64,000 nt of DNA from the NCBI RefSeq assembly GCF_024807945.1, contig NZ_JANUFD010000020.1, positions 92,711 through 156,710 on the forward strand, read 5' to 3'. Origin of the DNA: Pseudomonas sp. JUb42. GTDB taxonomy: Bacteria; Pseudomonadota; Gammaproteobacteria; Pseudomonadales; Pseudomonadaceae. This document shows positions 22,502-31,590 of this stretch, piece after piece. The notes under the pieces are model-generated. The model searched no databases. It worked only from the letters and a program-made list of their open reading frames with translations, and was not told the DNA's origin. How positions within the stretch are numbered: position 1 is the stretch's first letter; the number at the start of each line of letters is the position of its first letter. A program made the translations under genes and the position numbers.

Positions 22502-23509
22502 TTACTGAAACAGCGACTCACTCGACAAGCCGTTCTTTTCGAGGATCTCCCGCAGGCGCTTGAGACCCTCGACCTGGATCTGCCTGACCCGCTCACGGGT
22601 CAGCCCGATTTCCAGCCCTACATCCTCCAGCGTACTGCTCTCATGCCCGCGCAGGCCAAAGCGGCGTACCACCACCTCACGCTGCTTATCGGTCAGCTCC
22701 GACAGCCACTGGTCGATGCTCTGGGACAGATCATCGTCCTGCAGCAGCTCACAGGGGTCCGTAGGCCGGTCGTCGGTCAAGGTGTCGAGCAGCGTCTTGT
22801 CCGAGTCCGGCCCAAGAGACACATCGACCGAAGACACACGCTCATTGAGACCAAGCATGCGCTTGACCTCGCAGACCGGCTTCTCGAGCAGGTTGGCGAT
22901 TTCTTCAGGGGAAGGCTCGTGGTCGAGTTTCTGGGTCAGCTCGCGAGCGGCACGCAGATAGACATTGAGCTCTTTGACCACATGAATCGGCAGACGAATG
23001 GTGCGGGTCTGATTCATGATGGCGCGTTCGATGGTCTGGCGAATCCACCAGGTGGCATAGGTCGAGAAGCGGAACCCACGTTCAGGGTCAAATTTCTCGA
23101 CAGCCCGGATCAGGCCCAGATTGCCCTCCTCGATCAGGTCGAGCAATGACAACCCACGATTGACATAGCGCCTGGCAATTTTCACCACCAGCCGCAGATT
23201 GCTTTCAATCATGCGTTTGCGCCCGGCCGGATCACCACTTTGCGACAACCGCGCAAAGTGCACTTCTTCTTCCGGGGAGAGCAAAGGAGAGAAACCAATT
23301 TCATTGAGATACAACTGAGTCGCATCAAGCGCCCGGGTGTAATCAATGTACTTGTGCTGCTTGAGTGCGGTGGAGTTTTTGGCCTTGGACCGAGCCGAGG
23401 AGGCAGGTTTCTGCTTTTCCTTCGGTGCAGCTTCCAGAGTGATGCCGGCCTCCATCAGGAGAACCTCATCATCTATGTCAAACTCCGGCGCTTCGTTGAT
23501 GAGAGCCAT
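22502..23509 (-). CDS. rpoS: Stationary-phase and general stress sigma factor RpoS
   Basis: A 335-residue sigma-70-family factor directing transcription in stationary phase and stress. Region 2 contains LIEEGNLGLIRAVEKFDPER and FSTYATWWIRQTIERAI. Region 3 follows, and region 4 ends with the helix-turn-helix LEDVGLEIGLTRERVRQIQV. It lies downstream of nlpD; in pseudomonads the main rpoS promoter is inside nlpD. Rsm control is indirect; rsmZ is the next locus downstream. Confidence 0.98.
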   Translation of the reverse strand: MALINEAPEFDIDDEVLLMEAGITLEAAPKEKQKPASSARSKAKNSTALKQHKYIDYTRALDATQLYLNEIGFSPLLSPEEEVHFARLSQSGDPAGRKRMIESNLRLVVKIARRYVNRGLSLLDLIEEGNLGLIRAVEKFDPERGFRFSTYATWWIRQTIERAIMNQTRTIRLPIHVVKELNVYLRAARELTQKLDHEPSPEEIANLLEKPVCEVKRMLGLNERVSSVDVSLGPDSDKTLLDTLTDDRPTDPCELLQDDDLSQSIDQWLSELTDKQREVVVRRFGLRGHESSTLEDVGLEIGLTRERVRQIQVEGLKRLREILEKNGLSSESLFQ

Positions 23510-23611
23510 TTTTTAGTCCTTTGGTGAGTTCGACCTCAAGCTCCAGCATCGCCTGATTTCCGTGGCAATGCGTGAGCCTGTCCCTCTACGCAAGGAACAG
23601 GCTGGCAACAA

Positions 23612-24499
23612 TCAACGACGTGGCAAGAATTGCAGCGGATCGACTGGCTTACCCTGGCGGCGAATCTCAAAATGCAGCTTCACCCGGTCAGTTCCAGTTG
23701 AACCCATCTCGGCAATTGTCTGCCCAGCCTTGACCTGTTGCCCCTCCCGTACCAACAGCCTACGGTTATGACCATAGGCACTGACGTAGGTATCGCTGTG
23801 TTTGATGATTACCAATTCGCCGTAGCCCCGCAAGCCACTCCCGGCGTAAACAACCGAACCATCAGACGCAGCTAAAACAGGCTGTCCCAAATCCCCGGCG
23901 ATATCAATTCCTTTATTCAAACTACCGTTTGAAGAGAATTTACCGATCAAAACACCGGCCGACGGCCAGGTCCAGCCACTCGGAGAACGTCCGCCATCAT
24001 CGGCCGGAGAGCCGCCGGAAGGCGGTATTACCACCGGTACAACCCCGACTGGCTTGGAGATAACCGTGGTCTTGAGCGAGCCCGAAGGGCTGGTGGTGGT
24101 GCTCGTCGTGGTACCCGAACGCGGCGGTGTGGTCGGCGTGCCGACGACCGCTACAGGCGTTGAGGCGGACGGCTGACTGGAAACACCGTCGAAGCGAATC
24201 GTGCGCCCCGGATGAATGGTATAGGGCTCAGGAATCTGATTGCGTGCAGCCAGGGCCTTGTAGTCCCAGCCGTAACGGAAGGCGATGGAGAACAGCGTAT
24301 CGCCCCGCTTGACCACATATTGCCCGGTGGTCACCACAGGGCGCTGAGGCGTCGCCGCGCTGCCATTGCGATCGACCACACGCACGCCGCTCGACGGACT
24401 GCTGGAACAGCCTACCAACAGGATACTGAGGGCAATGCCAATCATCAGCCGCTGAAAACTTATTGAAGACATACGCTGCCGAATGACTGTGCGACTCAC
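23612..24499 (-). CDS. nlpD: Lipoprotein NlpD (LysM and degenerate LytM), amidase activator
   Basis: A 295-residue outer-membrane lipoprotein. The lipobox is LLVGC near residue 31; a LysM domain follows (YVVKRGDTLFSIAFRYG ... IHPGRTIRF), then a Thr/Ser/Pro linker and a C-terminal M23/LytM domain. The first zinc-ligand motif reads NKGID rather than HxGxD, as in E. coli NlpD, so it should activate an AmiC-type amidase rather than cut peptidoglycan. The start is a GTG at 24499; an ATG at 24472 is an alternative. It lies in the surE-pcm-nlpD-rpoS cluster. Confidence 0.94.
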   Translation of the reverse strand: MSRTVIRQRMSSISFQRLMIGIALSILLVGCSSSPSSGVRVVDRNGSAATPQRPVVTTGQYVVKRGDTLFSIAFRYGWDYKALAARNQIPEPYTIHPGRTIRFDGVSSQPSASTPVAVVGTPTTPPRSGTTTSTTTSPSGSLKTTVISKPVGVVPVVIPPSGGSPADDGGRSPSGWTWPSAGVLIGKFSSNGSLNKGIDIAGDLGQPVLAASDGSVVYAGSGLRGYGELVIIKHSDTYVSAYGHNRRLLVREGQQVKAGQTIAEMGSTGTDRVKLHFEIRRQGKPVDPLQFLPRR

Positions 24500-24689
24500 C
24501 CGCCACTCCCTTTACCGGTGACTGAATTTGAAAGGTGCCTATTGTGCCGTATTAACGGCAGGCAGTTATTGCTAAACGATGTCAAAGTTCGCGCGCCGCA
24601 CTGAATAAACACCTACCGGGTTCCTGTACCAGAGAAAGACAGGAGATAGACCCGCAGTGCCTGACAGAATTCAGCGGCGATGCAAAAGC

Positions 24690-25367
24690 TCAGGCCAGGG
24701 GGCCATTGAGCAAGGGCACGAAACGGACAGCCCCCAGCACATGCCGGGAAAAACCGTTCTCTTCACGAATGATCAGCATCAGTTGCTGTACCTCGCCGGA
24801 GCCGACCGGTATGACCAGTCGCCCACCCGGTGCCAGTTGATCGAGCAAGGCCTGTGGCACATCCGTGGCCACTGCCGTGACAATGATGCCGTTGTAAGGT
24901 GCCAGCGCCGGCCAGCCTTCCCAGCCATCGCCCCAGCGAAACACTACGTTACGTAAATTCAGCTCGACCAGACGCTCTTTGGCGCGATCCTGCAAAACCT
25001 TGATCCGCTCCACCGAGAACACTCGCTCGACCAGCTGCGCCAGCACTGCGGTCTGGTAGCCCGAACCGGTGCCGATTTCCAGCACCTTGTCCAGCGGCCC
25101 TGCCGCCAATAGCAGCTCGCTCATGCGCGCCACCATATAGGGCTGGGAAATGGTCTGGTTATGGCCGATCGGCAGCGCCGTGTCTTCGTAGGCCCGATGC
25201 GCCAGGGCCTCATCGACGAACAGATGGCGCGGTGTCTTGCGAATCACCTCCAGTACCTGGGCGTTGGACAGCCCCTCCTCGTACAGGCGCTGGATCAAAC
25301 GCTCACGGGTGCGCTGGGAGGTCATGCCAATCCCGCGTCGTAACAGATCATCTTGCTCGCGTGACAT
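24690..25367 (-). CDS. pcm: Protein-L-isoaspartate O-methyltransferase
   Basis: A 225-residue SAM-dependent enzyme that repairs isoaspartyl residues in aged proteins. The SAM motif I is VLEIGTGSGYQTAVLAQL; PIGHNQTISQPYMVARM marks the substrate site. The ATG at 25367 overlaps the surE stop as TGATG, indicating translational coupling. Starting at the internal ATG (MTSQRTRER, 25325) would give the shorter P. aeruginosa form. It belongs to the surE-pcm-nlpD-rpoS stationary-phase survival cluster. Confidence 0.96.
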   Translation of the reverse strand: MSREQDDLLRRGIGMTSQRTRERLIQRLYEEGLSNAQVLEVIRKTPRHLFVDEALAHRAYEDTALPIGHNQTISQPYMVARMSELLLAAGPLDKVLEIGTGSGYQTAVLAQLVERVFSVERIKVLQDRAKERLVELNLRNVVFRWGDGWEGWPALAPYNGIIVTAVATDVPQALLDQLAPGGRLVIPVGSGEVQQLMLIIREENGFSRHVLGAVRFVPLLNGPLA

Positions 25368-26116
25368 CAACCCAGCCCCTCCAGCCAACGGTTCAGGCTG
25401 CTGAAGCCTCCTTGATAGGTACGATCAAGCTGCAAGGGCGTAATCGAGACGAAGCCCTGCATGACTGCGTGAAAGTCCGTGCCTGCCCCGCCGTCTTCGG
25501 CATCTCCGGCGGCGGCGATCCAGTAACCGGCGCGACCGCGGGGGTCGACCACCTTGACGGGGGCCGCCGCACGGGCGCGATGGCCCAGACGGGTCAATTG
25601 TATGCCGCGAATGTTCTCGAGCGGCAGATTGGGAATATTGACGTTCAATACCGTGCGCGGCGGCAGGTCCAGTTGTTCATGGGCCTCGACCAGCAGGCGG
25701 GCATAATGCGCCGCCGTCGCCAGATTATCGGGCTGACGCGACAGAAATGAAAAGGCAAAGGACGGTCGCTCCAAGAAGCGTCCTTCCAGCGCCGCGCCGA
25801 CGGTGCCGGAATACAGCACGTCGTCACCCAGGTTCGCGCCCAGGTTGATGCCCGAGACCACCATGTCCGGCGTCTGCTCCAACAGGCCATTGAGGCCCAG
25901 GTGCACGCAGTCGGTGGGCGACCCGTTGACGCTGATATAACCGTTGCTCAGCACATGCGGATGCAATGGCCGATCCAGGGTCAGTGAGCTGCTGGCGCCG
26001 CTTCGGTCCTGATCAGGCGCGACAATCACGCACTCACAGTAATCCGCCAACGCCGAATGCAGCGCAGCAAGACCGGGGGCCATTACCCCATCATCATTTG
26101 AAATCAGAATACGCAT
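25367..26116 (-). CDS. surE: 5'-nucleotidase SurE
   Basis: A 249-residue metal-dependent nucleotidase acting on nucleoside monophosphates and needed for stationary-phase survival. The metal-binding NDDG is at residues 7-10, with SGTVGAALEG and VNGSPTDCVHLGLNGL following. Start overlaps the 3' end of truD by 13 bases and its stop overlaps pcm, so these genes form a tight operon. Confidence 0.97.
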   Translation of the reverse strand: MRILISNDDGVMAPGLAALHSALADYCECVIVAPDQDRSGASSSLTLDRPLHPHVLSNGYISVNGSPTDCVHLGLNGLLEQTPDMVVSGINLGANLGDDVLYSGTVGAALEGRFLERPSFAFSFLSRQPDNLATAAHYARLLVEAHEQLDLPPRTVLNVNIPNLPLENIRGIQLTRLGHRARAAAPVKVVDPRGRAGYWIAAAGDAEDGGAGTDFHAVMQGFVSITPLQLDRTYQGGFSSLNRWLEGLG

Positions 26117-27162
26117 GGGCTGTCCGTCTGCCCAACCGGCACCAGATCGACGAGTTCACGCACCAGTACGGTGGCGAAGCATCCGGCCGGAAGGACGAAT
26201 TCCAGTTGCAGAATGTCAGACTCGGGATAATGCCACGTCAACCGGCCAATGGGCAGCCGCAGGATGCGACGTTCGTGTTCCATTCCCGCCCTGATCAGCC
26301 AATCGCAAAGCACTGACTCACGTTGGGCGACGCTGTTTTCCAGCTCGGCGGTGATGCCCTGAGCTGGCGAAGGGCCTTGACCCCACTGCGGCCCGGTCGG
26401 GTGCAAGTCGAGAATGGCCAGGCGCGGGTCGCTGCATTCGGCTTCACCGGCAGGAAAAAAACTGCGGCTGTCGGTAAATGCCAACAGATCGCCAACCTGG
26501 GCGCGCTGCCAGCTGCCGTCGGCAACCCGGGCGGCCAGGACCTGATTGAATATGTAGCTGCGTGCGGTAGAAAGCAGACGCGAACGCACATTACGCTGCT
26601 CCGGCAGGGCCTGACGAGCCGCGTAATCGCGAGCCTCGCCGAGGTTGCCGCCGTCAAAGCCGAAGCGCTGGGCACCGAAGTAATTGGGGATGCCCTGAGC
26701 GGCGATGGCCTGCAGGCGCAGATCCAGGGCGGCCTTGTCTGCCGCAAGACCGGTCAGGCGCAGGGTGAAGCCGTTGGCGGCATGGGCGCCGCGCTGCAAC
26801 TTGCGCTTGTGCCGACCACTCTTGAGGATCTTCAGGGTGTCGTTTTCCGCGCTGCTCATATCCGGATCGGCCTTGCCGGGCAACTGGATGCTGAACCATT
26901 GCCGGGTCAGGGCCTGACGGTCCTTGAGACCGGCATAGCTGACAGTGCGCAATTGCACACCGGCGGCACGGGCCAGACGGCGGGCCGCCTCTTCGGTATT
27001 CAGGCCGCGCTTCTCGACCCACAGCCAAAGGTGCTCACCGTCGCCGGACAGCGGGATATCCAGTACTTCGTCGACCTGAAAGTCTTCGGCGGTGGCCTTG
27101 AGTACAGCGCTGCCCAGGGATTGGCCGTAGGCGCGCGGGCCTAGCAGTTCGAGTTCAGTCAT
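26104..27162 (-). CDS. truD: tRNA pseudouridine(13) synthase TruD
   Basis: A 352-residue enzyme converting U13 of tRNA-Glu to pseudouridine. The catalytic Asp is in SYAGLKDRQALTRQWFS (about residues 76-92), and the internal TRUD domain carries PNYFGAQRFG. It overlaps the ispF stop by 4 bases upstream and surE downstream, in the typical ispF-truD-surE order. Confidence 0.96.
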   Translation of the reverse strand: MTELELLGPRAYGQSLGSAVLKATAEDFQVDEVLDIPLSGDGEHLWLWVEKRGLNTEEAARRLARAAGVQLRTVSYAGLKDRQALTRQWFSIQLPGKADPDMSSAENDTLKILKSGRHKRKLQRGAHAANGFTLRLTGLAADKAALDLRLQAIAAQGIPNYFGAQRFGFDGGNLGEARDYAARQALPEQRNVRSRLLSTARSYIFNQVLAARVADGSWQRAQVGDLLAFTDSRSFFPAGEAECSDPRLAILDLHPTGPQWGQGPSPAQGITAELENSVAQRESVLCDWLIRAGMEHERRILRLPIGRLTWHYPESDILQLEFVLPAGCFATVLVRELVDLVPVGQTDSPCVF

Positions 27163-27632
27163 GGGCGCAGCAACAGAGCAACGGCGTGCACGGCAATGCC
27201 TTCTTCGCGGCCGGTGAAGCCGAGCTTTTCCGTGGTGGTGGCTTTTACGTTCACTTGATCGAGCTCAACTTGAAGATCCGCGGCAATCAAGGCGCGCATC
27301 GAATCGATATGCGGAGCCATTTTCGGCGCCTGGGCAACGATGGTGGCGTCGACATTGCCGACCTTCCAGCCTTTGGCATGGATCAGGCCCAACACATGAC
27401 GCAACAGCACACGGCTGTCGGCACCCTTGAATTGCGGATCGGTATCGGGGAAATGCTTGCCGATATCACCCAGCGCAGCCGCGCCGAGCAGGGCATCGCT
27501 CAAGGCATGCAGAAGCACATCGCCATCAGAATGGGCCAGCAGGCCGAACCTGTGTGCAATGCGCACGCCGCCTAGGGTAATGAAGTCGCCCTCGGCGAAA
27601 CGGTGCACATCGTAGCCATGGCCAATACGCAT
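27159..27632 (-). CDS. ispF: 2-C-methyl-D-erythritol 2,4-cyclodiphosphate synthase
   Basis: A 157-residue MEP-pathway enzyme making the cyclic diphosphate intermediate of isoprenoid synthesis. The metal-binding GHGYDVHRF at residues 3-11, HSDGDVLLHALSDALLGAAALGDIG in two parts, and KATTTEKLGF are present. The N-terminus fits the family from residue 1, but the ATG follows directly on a T run of a terminator hairpin, with only AGGG in the hairpin arm as a possible ribosome site. It heads ispF-truD-surE-pcm. Confidence 0.97.
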   Translation of the reverse strand: MRIGHGYDVHRFAEGDFITLGGVRIAHRFGLLAHSDGDVLLHALSDALLGAAALGDIGKHFPDTDPQFKGADSRVLLRHVLGLIHAKGWKVGNVDATIVAQAPKMAPHIDSMRALIAADLQVELDQVNVKATTTEKLGFTGREEGIAVHAVALLLRP

Positions 27633-27662
27633 AAAAAAACGCCCTGAAAAAAGTCAGGGCGT
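27632..27662 (-). terminator. Terminator hairpin directly before ispF
   Basis: On the minus strand ACGCCCTGA-CTTTTT-TCAGGGCGT is followed by seven T and at once by the ispF ATG. It lies 15 bases after the fghA stop and looks like its terminator, yet it leaves no separate leader for ispF. Confidence 0.85.
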
Positions 27663-27677
27663 GATTCTACCTACTTA

Positions 27678-28523
27678 TTAGGCTTTCAAGGCGAGTGCGT
27701 GATGTCGCAGATGATCTTCCATGAAACTGGCGATGAAGAAATAGCTGTGGTCGTAACCCGGCTGCATTCTCAAGGTCAGTGGATGCTCTGCCGCTTTTGC
27801 CGCCTGGACCAGCGCCTCAGGCTTGAGCTGATTGGCCAGGAAGTCGTCACGATCGCCCTGATCGACGAGGATCGGCAGTTTTTCCGTCGCCTCGCTGATC
27901 AGTACACTGGCATCCCATTCGCGCCAGCGGGCACGGTCTTCACCCAGATAACGGGAGAAAGCCTTTTGTCCCCACGGGCAATCCATCGGATTGCTGATCG
28001 GCGAAAACGCCGACACCGACTTGTAGCGACCCGGATTGCGCAACGCGCAGACCAAAGCACCATGGCCGCCCATGGAATGACCGCTGACGCCACGCACATC
28101 GGATGCCGGGAAATGCGCCTCGACCAGGGCCGGCAGCTCGCTGACCACATAATCATGCATGCGGTAATGCTTGGCCCAAGGCTGTGCCGTCGCGTTAAGG
28201 TAGAAACCGGCGCCGAGACCGAAGTCCCAGGCGTTGTCCGGGTCACCGGGCACGTCCGGCCCGCGTGGGCTGGTGTCAGGAGCGACGATGATGATGCCGA
28301 GTTCTGCCGCGATACGCTGCACGCCAGCCTTCTGCATGAAGTTTTCATCGGTACAGGTCAGGCCTGACAGCCAATACAGCACCGGCAGCTTCTCGCCCTG
28401 CTCTGCCTGCGGTGGCAGATAGACGGCAAACACCATGTCGCAGCCGAGCACGTCGGAGCGATGCTTGTAGCGCTTCTGCCAGCCGCCGAAGCTTTTCTGG
28501 CAGGAAATATTTTCCAAAGACAT
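27678..28523 (-). CDS. fghA: S-formylglutathione hydrolase
   Basis: A 281-residue esterase-fold hydrolase releasing formate and glutathione in the last step of glutathione-dependent formaldehyde oxidation. The nucleophile motif is GHSMGGHGAL (Ser near residue 148), preceded by the esterase-D strand VLYWLSGLTCTDENF, and the late His is in GYDHSYFF. It lies 91 bases downstream of adhC in the same direction, with a repeat between them. Confidence 0.96.
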   Translation of the reverse strand: MSLENISCQKSFGGWQKRYKHRSDVLGCDMVFAVYLPPQAEQGEKLPVLYWLSGLTCTDENFMQKAGVQRIAAELGIIIVAPDTSPRGPDVPGDPDNAWDFGLGAGFYLNATAQPWAKHYRMHDYVVSELPALVEAHFPASDVRGVSGHSMGGHGALVCALRNPGRYKSVSAFSPISNPMDCPWGQKAFSRYLGEDRARWREWDASVLISEATEKLPILVDQGDRDDFLANQLKPEALVQAAKAAEHPLTLRMQPGYDHSYFFIASFMEDHLRHHALALKA

Positions 28524-28538
28524 GGGTCGTGGACTCCC

Positions 28539-28611
28539 AGCTTCAAGCTACGAGCTTCAAGCTGCAATCGGTCATCCCCACTTGCAGCTTGCCGCTTGTA
28601 GCTAGCAGCTG
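28539..28611. repeat. Palindromic repeat between adhC and fghA
   Basis: AGCTTCAAGCTACGAGCTTC then AAGCTGCAA (28539-28567) faces a matching copy at 28581-28611. CAAGCTGCAA (28558-28567) and TTGCAGCTTG (28582-28591) pair perfectly over 10 bp. Such AGCTTCAAGCT-type repeats occur between genes in fluorescent pseudomonads. It may limit read-through from adhC to fghA. Confidence 0.7.
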
Positions 28612-28614
28612 CTC

Positions 28615-29727
28615 TTAGAAGTGAATGACAGAACGAATGCTTTTGCCTTCGTGCATCAGGTCGAATGCCTTGTTGATATCTTCCAGGCCCATGGTGTGGG
28701 TGATGAAGGTATCCAGAGGGATTTCGCCGTTCTGGGCTTTTTCCACATAGCTAGGCAGCTCGGTACGGCCACGCACGCCACCGAATGCCGAACCGCGCCA
28801 GACGCGACCGGTCACGAGCTGGAACGGACGGGTAGCGATTTCCTGACCCGACGGCGCCACGCCGATGATCACCGACTCGCCCCAGCCTTTATGGCAGCAC
28901 TCGAGGGCCGCGCGCATCAGGTTGACGTTGCCGATGCACTCAAAGCTGTAGTCAACGCCGCCATCGGTCAATTCAACGATCACGTCCTGGATAGGCTTGT
29001 CGTGTTCTTTTGGATTGATGAAGTCGGTCGCACCCAGCTCACGGGCCACGTCAAATTTCGCCGGGTTGATGTCGATGGCGATGATGCGCGAGGCCTTGGC
29101 CATTTTCGCGCCGATGATAGCCGCCAGACCAATGCCGCCCAGGCCGAAGATGGCCACGGTAGCGCCCTCTTCCACTTTGGCGGTGTTGAGCACGGCACCG
29201 ATACCGGTGGTGACGCCACACCCGAGCAGGCAGACTTTTTCCAGCGGAGCTTCCTGAGGGATCTTGGCCAGGGAAATTTCCGGCACCACGGTGTACTCGG
29301 AGAAGGTCGAGCAGCCCATGTAGTGATAGACCGGCTGACCGTTGTAGCTGAAGCGGGTGGTGCCGTCAGGCATCAGGCCCTTGCCCTGGGTCGCACGGAC
29401 TTTCTGGCACAGGTTGGTCTTGCCGGACAGGCAGAATTTGCACTCGCGGCATTCAGCGGTGTACAGCGGAATCACATGGTCGCCCACAGCCAGGGAAGTG
29501 ACGCCTTCGCCGATCGCTTCAACAATGCCGCCGCCTTCGTGACCGAGGATGCACGGGAACACGCCTTCGGAGTCGGCTCCTGACAGTGTGTAGGCATCGG
29601 TGTGGCAGACACCGGAAGCAACGGTGCGAGTCAACACCTCACCGGCCTTTGGCGCTTCGACGTCGACTTCAACGATCTGCAGCGGTTGGTTAGGGGCAAA
29701 GGCAACGGCGGCGCGTGACTTGATCAT
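28615..29727 (-). CDS. adhC: S-(hydroxymethyl)glutathione dehydrogenase / class III alcohol dehydrogenase
   Basis: A 370-residue zinc enzyme oxidising the formaldehyde-glutathione adduct with NAD. Catalytic-zinc residues are in SGVCHTDAYTLSG and LGHEGGG; structural zinc Cys are in CRECKFCLSGKTNLC. The NAD fold has FGLGGIGLAAIIG. GGAG precedes the ATG at 29727. It is paired with fghA for formaldehyde detoxification and divergent from a LysR gene at 29833 that may regulate it. Confidence 0.96.
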   Translation of the reverse strand: MIKSRAAVAFAPNQPLQIVEVDVEAPKAGEVLTRTVASGVCHTDAYTLSGADSEGVFPCILGHEGGGIVEAIGEGVTSLAVGDHVIPLYTAECRECKFCLSGKTNLCQKVRATQGKGLMPDGTTRFSYNGQPVYHYMGCSTFSEYTVVPEISLAKIPQEAPLEKVCLLGCGVTTGIGAVLNTAKVEEGATVAIFGLGGIGLAAIIGAKMAKASRIIAIDINPAKFDVARELGATDFINPKEHDKPIQDVIVELTDGGVDYSFECIGNVNLMRAALECCHKGWGESVIIGVAPSGQEIATRPFQLVTGRVWRGSAFGGVRGRTELPSYVEKAQNGEIPLDTFITHTMGLEDINKAFDLMHEGKSIRSVIHF

Positions 29728-29832
29728 CCATCTTCTCCAGCGAAGTAAAAACAAGACCTGGAGTGTAAAGCAGTGCCGATTGGTGAATAATCCAGGCAAA
29801 AGCAAAACATTATTGCTGCACAGGGATAATCA

Positions 29833-30729
29833 ATGTACGCCAACCGCTGGGAAGGTCTGGATGAGTTCGTCGCTGTGGCCGAATGCGGTCAGTTCACTGC
29901 GGCAGCGGAACGTTTGGGTGTGTCGTCATCCCATATCAGCCGACAGATCGTCCGCCTGGAAGAACGCCTGCAGACTCGTCTGCTCTACCGCAGCACCCGG
30001 CGTGTCACCCTGACCGAAGCCGGGCAGACCTTCCTGCATCATTGCCAGCGCCTGCAGGACGGGCGCGAAGAAGCCCTGCGCGCGGTCGGCGACCTCAACA
30101 GCGAGCCCAAGGGCCTGCTGCGCATGACCTGCGCCGTGGCCTATGGCGAGCGCTTTATCACGCCACTGGTCACGCGCTTCATGGGCGACTATCCGCAGCT
30201 GCGCGTGGATATCGAGTTGAGTAACCGCACGCTGGACCTGGTGCATGAAGGATTGGACCTGGCCATTCGCCTCGGCCGCCTGCAGGACTCACGACTGGTG
30301 GCCACGCGCCTGGCGCCGCGACGCATGTACCTGTGCGCCTCGCCGTCTTACCTGGAACGCTACGGACGGCCTCACAGCCTGTCGGAGCTCAATCGGCACA
30401 ACTGCCTGATCGGTGGCAGCGACACCTGGCTGCTGCAACAGAATGGTCGAGAGTTTTCCCAGCGGATCCAGGGCAATTGGCGCTGCAACAGTGGCCAAGC
30501 CGTGTTGGACGCGGCGCTGCAAGGGGTGGGGCTGTGTCAGTTGCCGGATTATTACGTGCTTGAGCACCTCAACAGCGGCGCGCTGATCTCCCTGCTCGAA
30601 GCCCATCAGCCGCCGAATACGGCGGTCTGGGCGCTGTATCCGCAGCAACGGCATTTATCGCCGAAGGTGCGCAAGCTGGTGGATTATCTGAAGGAAGGGT
30701 TGGCGATGCGGGATGAGTATCGGGTGTAG
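29833..30729 (+). CDS. LysR-family transcriptional regulator
   Basis: A 298-residue LysR-type regulator of the CrgA/AaeR-like subgroup. The helix-turn-helix GQFTAAAERLGVSSSHISRQ is near residues 19-38 and the effector domain begins near residue 90. It is divergent from adhC with a 105-base gap, so control of formaldehyde detoxification is plausible from context. The effector is unknown. Confidence 0.88.
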   Translation: MYANRWEGLDEFVAVAECGQFTAAAERLGVSSSHISRQIVRLEERLQTRLLYRSTRRVTLTEAGQTFLHHCQRLQDGREEALRAVGDLNSEPKGLLRMTCAVAYGERFITPLVTRFMGDYPQLRVDIELSNRTLDLVHEGLDLAIRLGRLQDSRLVATRLAPRRMYLCASPSYLERYGRPHSLSELNRHNCLIGGSDTWLLQQNGREFSQRIQGNWRCNSGQAVLDAALQGVGLCQLPDYYVLEHLNSGALISLLEAHQPPNTAVWALYPQQRHLSPKVRKLVDYLKEGLAMRDEYRV

Positions 30730-30754
30730 CGGCAAATACAAACCAGTACAGGCC

Positions 30755-30864
30755 ATGTGGGAGCCGGCTTGTCGGATCGCCGCACCGTGGCGATCAAGTG
30801 CGAAGCGCTCGCAAACATGTCGGCGCCTGATCCGACGCCATCGCCAGCAAGCCGGCTCCCACAT
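30755..30864. repeat. Large REP-type inverted repeat
   Basis: ATGTGGGAGCCGGCTTG (30755-30771) and CAAGCCGGCTCCCACAT (30848-30864) are perfect 17-bp inverted copies. Inside them GTCGGATC and GATCCGAC extend the pairing. It fills the gap between convergent LysR and ispD genes and probably acts as their shared transcript end. Confidence 0.88.
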
Positions 30865-30875
30865 ATCATTTCAAT

Positions 30876-31589
30876 TCAGAAGGCAGCATCGTATTTAAGC
30901 CGCAACCGCAACCACTCAAGATCCTCGGGCCGGGTCACCTTGATATTGTCCGAGCGCCCTTCGATCAGACGCGGGGCTTGCCCGGCCCATTCCATGGCCG
31001 AAGCTTCGTCGGTAATGCTCACATTCGACACCAGGCCATCAGCCAGCGCCCGATGCAGCGCGCCGAGGCGGAACATCTGCGGCGTGTAGGCCTGCCAGAT
31101 CAGGCTACGATCAACGGTTTCGCTGACCCGGCCTTCGCTGTCGGCACGCTTGAGGGTGTCACGGGCAGGCACGGCCAGCAGGCCGCCCACCGGATCGTTG
31201 ACCAGTTCGCGCAGCAGGTTGTCCAGGTCTGTGCGAGACAGATTGGGCCGCGCGGCGTCATGCACCAGCACCCAGTCATCATCACCGGCGCCCTGGGCAT
31301 GCAGATGCAGCAAAGCGTTGAGCACCGAGTCAGCGCGCTCCCTGCCACCATCGACCCGCTGTATACGTGAGTCGAGGGCACACGGCAGGGTCGGCCAGTA
31401 GGGATCATCGGGTGCGAGGCTGATCACCATGCCCTTGAGGCGCGGGTGATCGAGAAAACACAGCAGGCTGTGTTCAAGAATAGTCAGACTGCCCAGTTGC
31501 AGATACTGCTTGGGGCGGTCGGCCGCCATGCGAGCACCAACGCCCGCAGCGGGAATCACTGCCCAGAAGGCAGGAAGGGAATCGTTCAC
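30876..31589 (-). CDS. ispD: 2-C-methyl-D-erythritol 4-phosphate cytidylyltransferase
   Basis: A 237-residue MEP-pathway enzyme joining CTP and methylerythritol phosphate. The nucleotide-binding PAAGVGARM is at about residues 13-21, and VLVHDAARPNLS and ITDEASAMEW follow. The GTG at 31589 comes one base after the ftsB stop (TGACGTG), which suits coupling; in-frame ATGs upstream lie inside ftsB. Confidence 0.95.
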   Translation of the reverse strand: MNDSLPAFWAVIPAAGVGARMAADRPKQYLQLGSLTILEHSLLCFLDHPRLKGMVISLAPDDPYWPTLPCALDSRIQRVDGGRERADSVLNALLHLHAQGAGDDDWVLVHDAARPNLSRTDLDNLLRELVNDPVGGLLAVPARDTLKRADSEGRVSETVDRSLIWQAYTPQMFRLGALHRALADGLVSNVSITDEASAMEWAGQAPRLIEGRSDNIKVTRPEDLEWLRLRLKYDAAF

Positions 31590-31590
31590 G

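Noticed and set aside
23612..23800. NlpD missing a zinc ligand as a possible mutation
   Set aside because: E. coli NlpD has the same NKGID substitution; it is a family trait of amidase activators and not a lesion.
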